Shown: positions 18,483 to 28,851 of the stretch, in pieces
Layout: each line of letters starts with the position of its first letter
Numbering within the stretch: the first letter of the stretch is position 1
Origin: Diplonema japonicum
Lineage: Eukaryota; Euglenozoa; Diplonemea; Diplonemida; Diplonemidae
Direction of reading: 5' to 3'
Assembly (NCBI GenBank): GCA_964019335.1
Contig: OZ025662.1
Span: forward strand, 1-64,000
DNA: 64,000 nt
Made by a program: the position numbers and the translations under genes
The notes under the pieces: generated by a model
What the model was told of the DNA's origin: nothing
What the model saw: only the letters and a program-made list of their open reading frames with translations
Database searches by the model: none

Positions 18483-20828
18483 TCAGCCGCTCTCCGACAT
18501 AAAAGCCTTGTAGACCAACGAGCTGACATGGTCACCTACAAAGCGTGTCTTTGTCCTAGTCGGCACGGTGCTGAGGCAGAGCTCCGCCATTGCAGTTCTG
18601 TTCTGCGACTTAAATTCTGTATACTTCTTGTAAAGAGCAGTGGCAGAGGGATATACAGCGGTCACAGAACAGGCACCCTGATAGCTTAGCCCTTTCACAC
18701 ACGACAGCTGAGTGGCGAACATGTTTCGATTCGCAGCGTCCGCATTTCGCGTTTTTTCCCGGTTGGTAAACTCTGAGAAAGACGGGAGTTGGTTTGTCAG
18801 GTTCACAGCCTCACCAAATGGAGGTGGTGCTTTTTTCTTCACACCCCAAACTTTTAGTTCTTCAATGTCAGCGCAGTTAGCCACAAGCTCATCCAGCTTA
18901 TGATGGATTCCCTGCAAAAATGCAATTGTCCCATCAGTACCTGTCGTGTGCTCTACGAAGAGTCCGTCGAACATGCTCGTCGTCAGCAACGCCGTCTCGA
19001 GTGCTGTCTGCATGTTCTTCCTGTCGTTCAGGTTGCCCTCGACTACATAAATCAGATTCCGCAGCCCTGTGTGGATCATGCGCTGCTTCTGGTCGTTGTA
19101 CCTCCCGTCCATGATAGATCCCGCAAGGTCGGCTACTCGCTTCCTCTCGACAATGGTGTCCAGTACCGTCTCTGTTCCGTCTGGAGCTACTGCTATCCAG
19201 ATGAAATCGCCAATCTCGAGGGACCTGCTCAGACACGGAATGCCTTTAGCAGTCAGCCTATTGACAAGCAGAGTGCCCCACTGTCTCTCCCTGTGATCTA
19301 CCACGCACATCACTTTGTAGTTCGACTTTGATACAATTAACTTCTTTCTTCTCTTCACGGGGGATGCACCTGACGCGAAGGACCTCCAATCCACACGCTC
19401 CAAGACCCGTGGATGAGGCTGAGGTGTCACTGACCTGGCTGTAAGTGCCTGCTGCCCCCCTACGTTGACGATCCGCCTGCCGGTGCTGAGACTCCTGCCA
19501 GTACTTATTTTTTTTACTTTGCTTCGCGGGCTCTTTTTAGGTATCTTAGGTGGTGGCGAGCGTACGCCCAGCTCCCTGCCCCATTGTAGTATCTCCTGCA
19601 GCTCGTCCGCAGCATCAGGCAGCAAAGGCTTGCTGGGCGGGGTCTGTAACGGGTGCAACATGTGCGGCGAGGACGGTGTCTGTGGTGTCGCACAGCGGGA
19701 CTCTTCCCCGTCCGTGTCAATAACTATGATCTCTACTTTAGGCGTAATTAAACCCTCACCAGAATCTTTGTGCTCTTCCTGCAATATTTTTTCTTCCGTT
19801 GTTCTCCCTTTTTCTTTCTCTCGTTCTCTCCTAAGTTCTTTTTCTCGCTCGAGTTCCATCTCCAATTCTCGCCTGCGCTCTCTTTCCTTTTCCAGCTCAC
19901 GCTCATTCTCCTTTTCTCTTTCTCTTGCTAGCTCCAATTCTGACTTCTGTTTCGCTTCTTTATCTTCACTTTTCCGCTTCTTTGGCGTGTGCCGTATTTC
20001 CAGTGAATGGCATGCCCACAGATGAACACCGAACTCCTTCCCCAACTCTGTGAGCCGGTATCCGTCGGCAGCGGTTTCGATGAGGTTGTTCTTCAGCAGA
20101 GTGGCCCGCAAGCTGTGCAGACCTGTGGAATACCATTGCTGTGGCTCGTTTTGGTTTCCAGCAGTGCCTAACTTTGTGAGGGTGTGCTTCTGAGCTTCCA
20201 TGACGAGAGCAGGGATCCGTATGATCTGAGTACCTTGACTTGCGAGGCGGTGGAAGGCCAGCATGAGTGCGTACGACGCGGAGGCGTACCGTATAGACGG
20301 GTAAGTGCCGTTCTTGGACAAAAGGCTGACAGGAAACTGTCCACTCTCAGACCGTTTGCGCTTCGGTTTCTCGCTTTGCGTGGCGATGTCCACAGCGGGA
20401 GCACCAGACGTGCCGAGCTTCTTGAACGTGAGGTATCTCTGAAGCAGCTCCGCCTTATTGCCCGACGTAACTAGACCGTTCTCTTTGCATTTCTGCTTCA
20501 ATTCGACAACCCTCCACTTCTTCGCCTCTTCTTCGTCCGCCACAACCTCCGTCATGGACTCTGAGCAGTGTTGCGACAGCACCACTTCCACGGCTCCTAT
20601 GTCTACGGCTGCCTCGGCTTGGTTCTCTTTTCCTCGCAAGAAACCACCTATTTTCTTCCCAATCCAGTCGCCGATGCCCGCCAAGTCCCTTGCGGACTGC
20701 TCAGTTGTCAACCGCAACGGGTACTTCTCCACCGACGCTACCGCCCTATCGATTCCCCTCTGCCGGATCGGGTCATCAAAAGATTTCCGCAGCTTCTTGA
20801 GGTACGCAACGACATCTGCATTGGCCAT
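18483..20828 (-). CDS. MUS81: MUS81 structure-specific endonuclease with SAP domain
   Basis: The protein is 781 aa from MANADVVAYL. An upstream in-frame extension is not conserved in character. Order: N-terminal helix-hairpin-helix region (about 1-70), a SAP-like motif (about 103-138, WRVVELKQKCKENGLVTSGN), a winged-helix segment, a long charged coiled coil rich in Glu-Arg (about 270-330), then the ERCC4 nuclease domain with VDHRERQ, EIGDF and the metal-binding ERKRVADL followed by DGRYNDQKQRM. The C-terminus (SCVKGLSYQGACSVTAVYPS) resembles the tandem HhH. MUS81 with its partner EME1/MMS4 cuts 3' flaps and recombination intermediates in the nucleus. The SAP insertion is not part of the yeast or human layout I know. 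Confidence 0.93.
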   Translation of the reverse strand: MANADVVAYLKKLRKSFDDPIRQRGIDRAVASVEKYPLRLTTEQSARDLAGIGDWIGKKIGGFLRGKENQAEAAVDIGAVEVVLSQHCSESMTEVVADEEEAKKWRVVELKQKCKENGLVTSGNKAELLQRYLTFKKLGTSGAPAVDIATQSEKPKRKRSESGQFPVSLLSKNGTYPSIRYASASYALMLAFHRLASQGTQIIRIPALVMEAQKHTLTKLGTAGNQNEPQQWYSTGLHSLRATLLKNNLIETAADGYRLTELGKEFGVHLWACHSLEIRHTPKKRKSEDKEAKQKSELELAREREKENERELEKERERRRELEMELEREKELRREREKEKGRTTEEKILQEEHKDSGEGLITPKVEIIVIDTDGEESRCATPQTPSSPHMLHPLQTPPSKPLLPDAADELQEILQWGRELGVRSPPPKIPKKSPRSKVKKISTGRSLSTGRRIVNVGGQQALTARSVTPQPHPRVLERVDWRSFASGASPVKRRKKLIVSKSNYKVMCVVDHRERQWGTLLVNRLTAKGIPCLSRSLEIGDFIWIAVAPDGTETVLDTIVERKRVADLAGSIMDGRYNDQKQRMIHTGLRNLIYVVEGNLNDRKNMQTALETALLTTSMFDGLFVEHTTGTDGTIAFLQGIHHKLDELVANCADIEELKVWGVKKKAPPPFGEAVNLTNQLPSFSEFTNREKTRNADAANRNMFATQLSCVKGLSYQGACSVTAVYPSATALYKKYTEFKSQNRTAMAELCLSTVPTRTKTRFVGDHVSSLVYKAFMSESG

Positions 20829-20950
20829 CCCTGCGTCCTGGGTGCATGGAGTACAGCGCGATAAAAAGGAAACACTTTTGTAAGCGGGTTGTGGTAGCCC
20901 ACTTCGAACTTTTTCCATTTGTGAACGAAAAAGAGAGATCACCTAAACCT

Positions 20951-21829
20951 TCATAGTTTTATTGCTGGTTTCTGCCACCAAAACGACCGCCGGAGAAGAA
21001 GGAAGAGCAAGATCGCGAGTACGGCTGTCACTGCCTTGTGCGTTGTCTGCGTACGTGTCATTCACTAATCTTATGTACATACCTTGTTGGGACCTAGGTA
21101 CTTGATCAAATAGAATTCAAGTGTACCTAATGAAACTGGCTGCGGCACTGTGGGTACTTTCCGCGGGCCAGCAGGGGCGGGGGATGGCGCCTGTTCGGTA
21201 ATCTGGGTCTGCTGTTTGCTTGGTGGGCTAGGGGATATGTTTACAGGGTCCTGAGGCGGCTTCTCAGATCGTGTCACAGGGAGAGGGGCAGCAGCAGGAA
21301 TCGCTGCTTCGTGCACATGTTCTTTCAGTTGCTTTACTCTTTCAGTGTCCTTGCTGTAGAAACATATGTATGCACTGTCGATATACTGCACCGCCTGTGC
21401 AGGTGCAAGGATCTGAAGCACGTAGGTCTCCAAAATGTCAAGAGTGGCTGCTGTGGGCGTCTTCTTCGCAAGTGTCAAGTGGTCAGCACACAAGGCCTCC
21501 GCTTTCTCTTGCTCTCCAACAGCTTTCAAAACACTTGCTTGCAGTGGGATAAGCTCATCAGGCAGCGACCCAAACACCTTCCCAGCTACGTCCAAAGCAA
21601 GCTTTTCCTTCCCAGTTTCATGCAGCGCCTGCACTACCAGTGTCACACCGGCAGCAGCTTTCTTATCCTTCGCTATCTCCTCCCACCCCCCAGCAACTTC
21701 GCGCAGCACTTTGTCAAATTTACTCTGCATAAATGCCTTCTGTGCCCTTTTCAAAGCAGCAATACTATGCCCACTCTCTCTCACAACATCGTCCTCAGAC
21801 AGACCAAGCCATGTGGGGTCTAATCTCAT
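20951..21829 (-). CDS. Tail-anchored helical-repeat protein (PEX26/APEM9/PEX15-like candidate)
   Basis: Two exons give 280 aa. The 36-nt intron 21047-21082 (GTATGTAC...ACGCAG, phase 0) follows LIKYLGPNK. The second exon adds TTHK, a single membrane span (AVTAVLAILLFLLL) and a short basic tail (RRSFWWQKPAIKL). The N-terminal ~170 residues are helical and TPR-like (ALKRAQKAFMQSKFDKVLRE, LETYVLQIL), followed by a Pro-rich linker (about 180-235). Helical N-domain, linker, one span and a few basic lumenal residues are the layout of the peroxisomal PEX1/PEX6 anchor proteins PEX26, PEX15 and APEM9, which diverge strongly in sequence. That identity is my inference; another tail-anchored ER or mitochondrial protein is possible. 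Without the intron the membrane anchor is lost. Confidence 0.8.
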
Positions 21830-21968
21830 GTTGATTTACCTTTCATGGTGTAGCACACAAACATGTGTCCGATGACCACAACAGGCAACTTAAAATGCAA
21901 CAGAAAAACAACTGAACTAAATGAAACATTGACATGTAAATAATAACTAAATAGTGCACAACAAACGC

Positions 21969-24900
21969 CTAGGCACCCTGAGGAGATGGGAAGGCCTCTT
22001 CGATAGGATTAGTCCCCCCTTCAGGGCTAGTCATTCCCTCGGTAGGTACAGTGGCTCGGCTATTCGTCATATCGATGCTAACGGTTGACGGGGCCTCGTA
22101 AGGGGGCTCTTTTTTACTCTGACAGTTGCGGTAAAGCAACCAGGCAACAACACCCACGCACCACAGAAAGAGGAGGATAGGGATGATGATGACCTCCAAG
22201 CCGACAGACGATGATTCCGTATTAGGAGTCGTTGTGGGCGGCTGAGTCACTACTGGGACAGGGTTATAGTAAGGGCGGAGGCGGGGATGGTCAAGCGGGG
22301 CAGAGAAAGCTGTAAACACCCCACAGTTTGGAGCGGTACCTGTGGACAGCGTTGTAGTTGGGTCCAATGCTTCTTGCAGGTATTCAACTGACTTGTCACT
22401 GGCACCAGTGAACCGGAAAACAACGATTGTCCTCAAGTTAGTGTTGCAGGGCGGAGTAGGTGGATTATATGTTCCAAGCTCCGTGTCTTCCTTCACGGAT
22501 AAAAGCTCTATGCTGCTCGAAGGCACGCCAGCCCAGCTGGAAACATCAAGCCTCCACTGCTCACGATCAAAGCTTTCAACTGCCGTCTCGTAGATTGCCA
22601 CAAGCGCTGTGCTCTCCTCTGCACTGCTCTCATAAAGGTTCAGACTGCGCACTGTGCCTATCTCATTGTACTCATAACCATTCTGCGGTGTGAACGCAAT
22701 TGAGAACCCTATATCGAGGGGACGCGTTGTCCCTGCTACCATGTTGCTCACCACCACTACCAAATCCACAAATGCAGCAGTGCCTTGCGTAGTAAGAGGC
22801 GCTGTCGTGGTCCCCGACAAACTTACACTGCTGTCAAGGCTTTTTGCTGTGATAGATGGCACAAGGTCTCTCGGTGCAGTTTTCAGGTTTTCGACACTGA
22901 TGGCATTGAGCCTGACCGTAAAGGCAGTCATCACACTGTTTGCAGGTTCCCATTCCCTGGTCTCCCCAGGGGCGGGGTGCAGCTCCAGTTGGTACACAGG
23001 TAGGTTGTAGGCTGGGTTAGACTGAAACAGAGGCACCGTGTCAGGAACGCCGATTGGAGGTGTGATAATACCCCCAACGGGGCTGTCTTGTGCTACTGGT
23101 TGCACCCCCCCTGCGTCAGGAGCCAGTTGTAGTGTGGGTGGAGCCGAACAAGGGTCAATATTGCACTCACGAGACATTTGTGTCGCAGGGCAGGCCGCGC
23201 CCACCCCCGTGGGAAGAACCAAAATATCACGTTTGCGAAGCTGAATGCCTCCATCACATGGGGCACTGCAAGCCCCCCATTGAGACCATGCAGACACCAC
23301 ACAGTCAGACCCGCATGAAGAGAGGTTGCACGGTTCTGTTTCGTAAAGTTTAGATGGGCATAATGCCCCAAGCCCGAGGCTGTGTTGGGTGATAGATCTC
23401 GTTCTCGTTCGGATCCCTCCACCGCAGCTGATGGAGCAACCCGACCATGGTCCCCATGGAGTGAACTCGCAGTCTTTATTACAGTGGTGCGTGTTGCAGA
23501 CCCTCTCTTCTGTTACGGGCCCGCAAGCTGCACCACCGTTTATTGGACTCCTCAAGATCAGTCGCTGCCGCTGCTGTCTCCCTCCGCCACACACATTGGT
23601 GCACAGCGTCCACGGTCCCCATTCCCCTAGCTCACAGTCCCACACACACGGCAGCTTCACTGTCACTCTTGTGATAAAAACAGTTGCGTATTGCCCCGAC
23701 CCAAAAGTGCCACCATACGGGGTTCCATCTGGCCGGACATTTTGTGATTTCCCCAAGCCGGTTGGGATGGACTGCCCGCCAGTGAGGGAGCCGCTGCCCA
23801 CCCCTGATACAACTGCTAGTGGGCGCATCCTCACGAAAAAATTACTGGACGCAACAGGCGACGTACACGACACCGTTGTATGGGCGCCGCCTGCGTACTG
23901 CGTGCCTTGGGTGTCTGTGTGGTCGTACACCCCGCACTCCCACCACGGCCCGTCACCGAATTTAGACACCTCAACAACAATCCGTACACACGGCGTGTTA
24001 AATATCAGGTTGCAGGAGCTCCCGACGGAGCCACCGGACATGTCAACATGCACCTGGTCACCCACCTTCACACTCACGTTGGAGTCAGAAAAATAGAATA
24101 CAGCATTGGTAGCTACCCCAGGCTTCAGTGCAGCACAGCCTGCAATAACAGAAGGGGAATTCGACCCATTTAGGTACAACTGGGGCTCCTTGATGGCTGA
24201 GTACGTGCCGCACGTCCAGTCACCAGGGGATCCTGCAGTGGAACCGTCACCCTCTATAACGTGGGAACACAACGCGTCGCAAGCATATCTGTTGCATTCC
24301 GCGTACTCCACCTGATCAAAATCACTGCAGGGTCTGCCACCGTATCGTGAAGACTCGACGACGGTGCGGTACCTCGTTGAGCGGCCGTTGGTGCCACATG
24401 ACTCGTTGCATGCCGACCACGGGCTCCATGTAGTGAGGAGGCAGTCGAAGGGGCAGAATGATGGGTCGCGCTGGCAGTTTGAGGCATCAACTTGAGGCGG
24501 AAGGTCTTCCACAGGAACTGCTTTAGAATCATAGGGTGCAGAGTACGGGTGCTTTGTGGTGGGGTAGAAGTTCGGAGGTAAGCCCTGGTATGGGATGGTC
24601 TCTGTGATGACTGGTGTGATAGTTGCCGTGTTGGGGAACATGACAGTGACAGCACCCTCTACCAAAGGGCTGCTGACGTTCACCCCTATGCCTTGGGTTT
24701 GCGTGCACATGATCTCGACAATAACTTTGTCCGGGATCTCCATGTAAGGCGAAGTGATGAACGACAGCTGATCAAACGTAGCAACGCCCCTGTCCATGAG
24801 TACAGTGGGCGACCTTCCGAGCGTAGCATTCTGACTGGTGAGAGTGCATGACATCTGTGGCCCTGTTGCAACGGAGGTGGTTCCCGTATATATCAACTGC

Positions 24901-25484
24901 ACGATAAGAGGGCCAAAAAGAACGCCGGCACGCACCGTAAGCACGTCAGAAGGGCCAGAGATGAGGGAGTCACCGTACTGAAGGACAGGAGGGTATGTAG
25001 CCTTATCGGCCCACACTACGGACAGGTCGGTAGTTCCAACAGAAGTGTTGAGGTCCAGGGGTGGGTTCGGGGCGGTGGGAGCCGTGGAGTAAGGGTGCAG
25101 GTCCGAACAGGGCACCCACCACGCCTGCTTGGTGGTCGTTAGTGTGGGGTACATGCCTGCACATCCACCTATGCACAATGTGTTGGCCGAGCTGCCATCT
25201 TCTCCACCGCTCCAGTGGTCCCACAGCACGAGTGCACTATCCCCATTCCCGCATACTGCAATGCCTTGCATACCGTTGAACACTACACTGCCCCCTTCCA
25301 CCACATCGCCCACTGCTAACCCCCATCCGCACGCTGTGCCCGCCACTACTGTCCCATCGCACGGCAACGGTGTGCATGCAGCACCCCATGCAAGGACTTT
25401 GACCTCAGAAGAGCACCAGCTCTGCAGATGCGTCGCTCCTACCGAAGCTGCAAGCACCAGGCCTACTGCCACACGGCACGCCAT
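21969..25484 (-). CDS. Type I membrane protein with four TSP1 repeats (adhesin-like)
   Basis: The protein has 1171 aa. A signal peptide (MACRVAVGLVLAASVGA) is followed by Cys-containing extracellular regions. Four thrombospondin type 1 repeats open with WSPWSACNESCG (about 343-400), WGPWTLCTNVCGGG (about 615-668), WGPWSGCSISCGGG (about 669-724) and WSQWGACSAPCDGG (about 725-780). The W-x-x-W motifs are C-mannosylation sites and the CS/CN-x-x-C motifs can carry O-fucose. A separate ~210 aa domain lies between repeats 1 and 2. A single membrane span at about 1093-1118 (IIIPILLFLWCVGVVAWLLY) precedes a ~55 aa Pro/Ser/Thr-rich cytoplasmic tail. The layout recalls surface adhesins. The ligand is unknown, and no gliding-type tail motif is evident. 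Confidence 0.92.
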   Translation of the reverse strand: MACRVAVGLVLAASVGATHLQSWCSSEVKVLAWGAACTPLPCDGTVVAGTACGWGLAVGDVVEGGSVVFNGMQGIAVCGNGDSALVLWDHWSGGEDGSSANTLCIGGCAGMYPTLTTTKQAWWVPCSDLHPYSTAPTAPNPPLDLNTSVGTTDLSVVWADKATYPPVLQYGDSLISGPSDVLTVRAGVLFGPLIVQLIYTGTTSVATGPQMSCTLTSQNATLGRSPTVLMDRGVATFDQLSFITSPYMEIPDKVIVEIMCTQTQGIGVNVSSPLVEGAVTVMFPNTATITPVITETIPYQGLPPNFYPTTKHPYSAPYDSKAVPVEDLPPQVDASNCQRDPSFCPFDCLLTTWSPWSACNESCGTNGRSTRYRTVVESSRYGGRPCSDFDQVEYAECNRYACDALCSHVIEGDGSTAGSPGDWTCGTYSAIKEPQLYLNGSNSPSVIAGCAALKPGVATNAVFYFSDSNVSVKVGDQVHVDMSGGSVGSSCNLIFNTPCVRIVVEVSKFGDGPWWECGVYDHTDTQGTQYAGGAHTTVSCTSPVASSNFFVRMRPLAVVSGVGSGSLTGGQSIPTGLGKSQNVRPDGTPYGGTFGSGQYATVFITRVTVKLPCVWDCELGEWGPWTLCTNVCGGGRQQRQRLILRSPINGGAACGPVTEERVCNTHHCNKDCEFTPWGPWSGCSISCGGGIRTRTRSITQHSLGLGALCPSKLYETEPCNLSSCGSDCVVSAWSQWGACSAPCDGGIQLRKRDILVLPTGVGAACPATQMSRECNIDPCSAPPTLQLAPDAGGVQPVAQDSPVGGIITPPIGVPDTVPLFQSNPAYNLPVYQLELHPAPGETREWEPANSVMTAFTVRLNAISVENLKTAPRDLVPSITAKSLDSSVSLSGTTTAPLTTQGTAAFVDLVVVVSNMVAGTTRPLDIGFSIAFTPQNGYEYNEIGTVRSLNLYESSAEESTALVAIYETAVESFDREQWRLDVSSWAGVPSSSIELLSVKEDTELGTYNPPTPPCNTNLRTIVVFRFTGASDKSVEYLQEALDPTTTLSTGTAPNCGVFTAFSAPLDHPRLRPYYNPVPVVTQPPTTTPNTESSSVGLEVIIIPILLFLWCVGVVAWLLYRNCQSKKEPPYEAPSTVSIDMTNSRATVPTEGMTSPEGGTNPIEEAFPSPQGA

Positions 25485-25781
25485 CTCCTAGGCCTGCGAG
25501 AGGATGCAATGAAACAAGAGCTTAAACAAAGAATATAAACGAGAAAAAATAAAAAAAGAGAAATAAAAAAGAGGAAAAAAATCAAAAAAAAAAAAAAAAC
25601 AAGAAAAATCAAAAAAGAAGAAGGAAAGAAAACTGCGTTGCACACGCAAAGAGGAAGAGAAAAAAAAAAAGAAAACACAAAGGGAAAAAAATGGTGGGAT
25701 AATAAAGTGTATGTATTTGCTTGTGCATGGTTTGTAGCCATGACGGGCAAACTTCATATCCCTGTTTTTTTGAATCTATTT
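25485..25781. repeat. Purine-rich low-complexity spacer
   Basis: Almost pure A/G sequence on the plus strand from about 25535 to 25690, between the TSP1 gene and the ACBP gene. No gene is supported. Confidence 0.7.
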
Positions 25782-26140
25782 TTAGTTGGGGATGGACCAG
25801 CCAGCGGGCATGCCCTTCACGGTCTCGGAGCCCTCCCAGTCGGGCTCGTCCTTGGCCACAAGCTCGACGTAGGCCTTCATGGCATCTTCCTTGCTCATCC
25901 CCTTGCGGCTGTCCCAGGCATCCCACTTGGCCCTGGCCTCGACCTGCACAGCCCACGGCTGCGACCCGGTAACGTCACCCTGGGTAGCCTGCTTGTACAA
26001 TCCGTAGAAGCTGAGCTTGGTCTCGTTGCTGCTGTCCTGTGATATTATTTTTTTTCTTTGCAATTCGCTAGTTTCTCGACACATACCCTGGGAGGGCCGT
26101 TCCTGATCAGGTACACTGCCTTGGTGAACTGGTCGGTCAT
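25782..26140 (-). CDS. ACBP: Acyl-CoA-binding protein (ACBP)
   Basis: Two exons give 102 aa. The 50-nt intron 26037-26086 (GTATGTGT...ATCACAG, phase 0) splits MTDQFTKAVYLIRNGPPR from DSSNETKLSFYGLYKQATQG. The joined product is a full single-domain ACBP: the signature block LSFYGLYKQATQGD, AKWDAWDSRKGMSKEDAMKAY and a Trp near the end (PAGWSIPN). The conserved Tyr and Lys that contact the CoA head group are present. ACBP binds medium- and long-chain acyl-CoA esters in the cytosol and passes them to lipid enzymes. The length is slightly above the usual ~86-90 aa because of a short C-terminal tail. The intron is certain, since exon 1 supplies the missing first helix. Confidence 0.95.
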
Positions 26141-26431
26141 TTTAGCGAAAGAAAGAGTTTTGGCTGAGGTAGGTTCTTTAAGATGCGGGACATTAAAGGG
26201 GAGAGAAATGAAATAAAAAGAAAGCTATCGAGCACTCCTTTGAGCAAAAAGGGGCATTTGAAAAACAAAAACAAAAATGTGAAACGCGAAACAAGATTTA
26301 AGGATCTCTTTTTTTTTTTCTTTTCTTTTTTTTTTTTTTTTTTTTAACGTCAATCGTACATTTGAAGACAAGATAATGAAAATAAAAAAAACACTGTTTG
26401 AGCGTCTGGATGATAACCATGTGCGATTGTA
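26141..26431. other. Intergenic stretch with T run
   Basis: Spacer containing T-rich tracts at about 26310-26345. No gene was recognised. Confidence 0.6.
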
Positions 26432-28742
26432 TCAGTCGTGCATTAGGGTGTGGCTCGGCATCTGGATCGGGGTCCCTGGGGGACTAGCCTCCTGTTTGTC
26501 GTCACGCTCCTGCTGCGGGAGCTCCGTGTAGTGGATGTGGCCGTAAGTGCTGACGAAAACCATTATGAGGCCAACGAGATGCAGCAGTGTAAAGGTCTTC
26601 GGAAAGAATGCGTACGAGAAGATCACCGTGAACACCTTACGGACGGAGGTAGTGAGCACTGCCATGGTGGAGTCGAACTCTTGCACGATCTGCACGATAT
26701 ACTTCGTACCGATGTACGTGCACGCCGCATAGGCCAGCACTAAGGTCGGGAACCTCCACTCCCTTTGTAGGAAGATCCACGATGTTGACAAAGACCCTGA
26801 CTGCAGCAGCGCCAGGAACGATACAGGCACCGTGAGCCCCGAGAGGTACATAATGAGTTCATGCTTGTCGGCTTTGTATTTCGAGAATATCACTCCTTCT
26901 TCAAGGGTATACACTGTGGCATCACAGCCCAGTGCGATCAAAATTGACAGCAAACCCGCCCAATAGTTCATCCCGAGATCTTGCTTCTGCCCAGCACCAG
27001 CAGTCACGAACACTGCTAAGCCGCAAGACAGTGTTCCTGCGCAGAGCCATTCGGCGGCACTCGGCCGTCTCTTCCAAGGCAGCAACAGCACCCGCCACAC
27101 CATTAGCCACGGGAGCTTCGACGACTTGAAGACAACCTGCGTGGTGTAGTCCAGCAGCTTGGACGCCTTATGCGTGCAGATCCCACCCGTCGTCACTAAG
27201 ACAGCCAACAGGAAGTAAACGGCCAAGGGGCAGCGCCTCTCAAGCTTCTTGTGGGCTGGCGACTGCGCCCCGTCCAGAGGGTTCGTGGATCCCTTCCGGA
27301 GGTCAAAGAAACTAAAACCAAACATCATAACTGCTTGCAAGAATGTCAGCAGGTACTCGTGCGAGAACTCTGGGAGGTTGAAGACTTTCTCTTGCAAGAG
27401 AGAAGCCAGACAGAAGAAGAAGATGGCCGCGGCACCCGTCTTTATGAGGGCAGCCTTATCTTGGATTACCGTGACGTAAGTCCTCAGACCTTGGTAGAGC
27501 ATCAAGCATGCCGTGAACATAAGGATTCCTGCACACGCCGATTTCCTGATTACCTCTGATGTGAAGGCCATTAGACGGCTCCCAGTGAAGGCACCAATGA
27601 CAGTGCCCGTAACGAGTCCCGGGGCTAGCTTGAGAGCTACGTTACCGTTCAAGTGGTGTGTGTAGCAGGTCGTAAGGGAGGTAGGGATCATGGACAGCAA
27701 AGAGGTTGTGGTGATAACTTGCCAAGGGAAAACACCTGACAGAGACATCAGGGGGACCACTACAGAGCCCCCCGCGATGCCCAACAAGCCTGAGCATGTC
27801 CCTGCAATGACAGCTATCCCAAAATGGAAGGCAGCGTTGCCGGCATCCACAGCAACAAGTGATGCGAAGGTCTCGGCGACTATGGACTTGGCCCGTGTTG
27901 CTTTTATCCTTTCATTCCAGTGCTGCACTGGTGTCAAAGATTGGTATACTGTCTCCATCGACGACCCCCTGTCCAGCACCCTGATCCAGATGGTCCCTTT
28001 TACCTCCCCCTGGTACCGCATGGGGGTATACCACCCTTCCTCAAAGCCCTGTGGAGTCCCTTCCGTTCCTTTGATTACCTGACGCAAGCCTCCCGTGAAG
28101 CGTGCCGTACGGAACACCAAGGCACCTTCGACGCTCTCGATCTCGTAGACGAGCGGCTTGCCGTGCAACTTGTATGTCCAGTGCCCCTCGACACCTGTAG
28201 GGGAGTACATGAGGCCCCACACTATCTGAAGTGCACAGACGAGAAGGGCAACAGCGAAAATCTGCTTGAGCAGCGCTGGTGATATGTTGTTTGACATCTT
28301 CGCCGAGAAATATCTGTTGTATGTTACGTGAGGTGCTTAGTGTATACCCAAACACAGGTGCGACAAGGGCAAGCACCGCAATAGGGATGACGGGAATGTT
28401 CAGAGATGAAGCCGAGAAGAAGGCCGTCAAGCCACCCACCGTCAATGTCGTCAGCCCACACAAAATGGATGTCCCAACACATTTCTTATGTCCGAGCCCT
28501 AGAAGCCATGCTAAGAGTGGCACGCAGAATGGCCCGCCACCTACTCCCGCCATTGACCCCAGGAACCCAGTCAGTAAGCCCACTATCGCCGAGCCGATCT
28601 GTATTTGTTAATAGTACGCAGTACGACATACCAAATCACCGTTCTTGAGGTGGCTCAGTGGCCCGACCTCCAGTTCCTTCTTTTCCTCTTCCTGCACGGG
28701 GGGCATCTCCACACGCAAGTTCTCCATCGACGCGTTCCTCAT
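26432..28742 (-). CDS. TauE/SafE-like permease fused to SLC35B/UAA nucleotide-sugar-type transporter
   Basis: Three exons give 747 aa. Introns are 28599-28631 (33 nt, phase 0) and 28314-28347 (34 nt, phase 2). Exon 1 is a short charged N-terminus (MRNASMENLRVEMPP). The first half carries the two TauE/SafE repeats: GFLGSMAGVGGGPFCVPLL, then after splicing VFGYFSAKMSNNISPALLKQ, and later GLLGIAGGSVVVPLMSL. Between the repeats is a ~110 aa extramembrane insert. The second half reads as the UAA/SLC35B family: KLLDYTTQVVFKSSKLPWLM, YTLEEGVIFSKYKADKHEL and TTSVRKVFTVIFSYAFFP. TauE/SafE proteins move sulfite and related organic anions, and SLC35B2/B3 carry PAPS. A sulfur-linked role is therefore plausible but inferred. 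The frame is continuous through the join. Confidence 0.88.
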
Positions 28743-28851
28743 TGTGGTAACTAGAGGCCGCACCCCCCAACCTGAGTAGTGTAAAAGTGTAAAGACAGGA
28801 CAACAAGCTATCGAGTTATTATTGTGACTACGGCAAGCTCGTAGGGTTAAG

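Noticed and set aside
20829..20942. Upstream in-frame extension of MUS81
   Set aside because: It reaches almost to the end of the tail-anchored gene, and MANADVVAYL is a typical start of the HhH region.
21071..21829. Reading the tail-anchored gene as an epsilon-COP-like soluble protein ending at VCT
   Set aside because: The apparent stop lies in a 36-nt GTATGT...CAG intron; splicing adds a clear membrane anchor.
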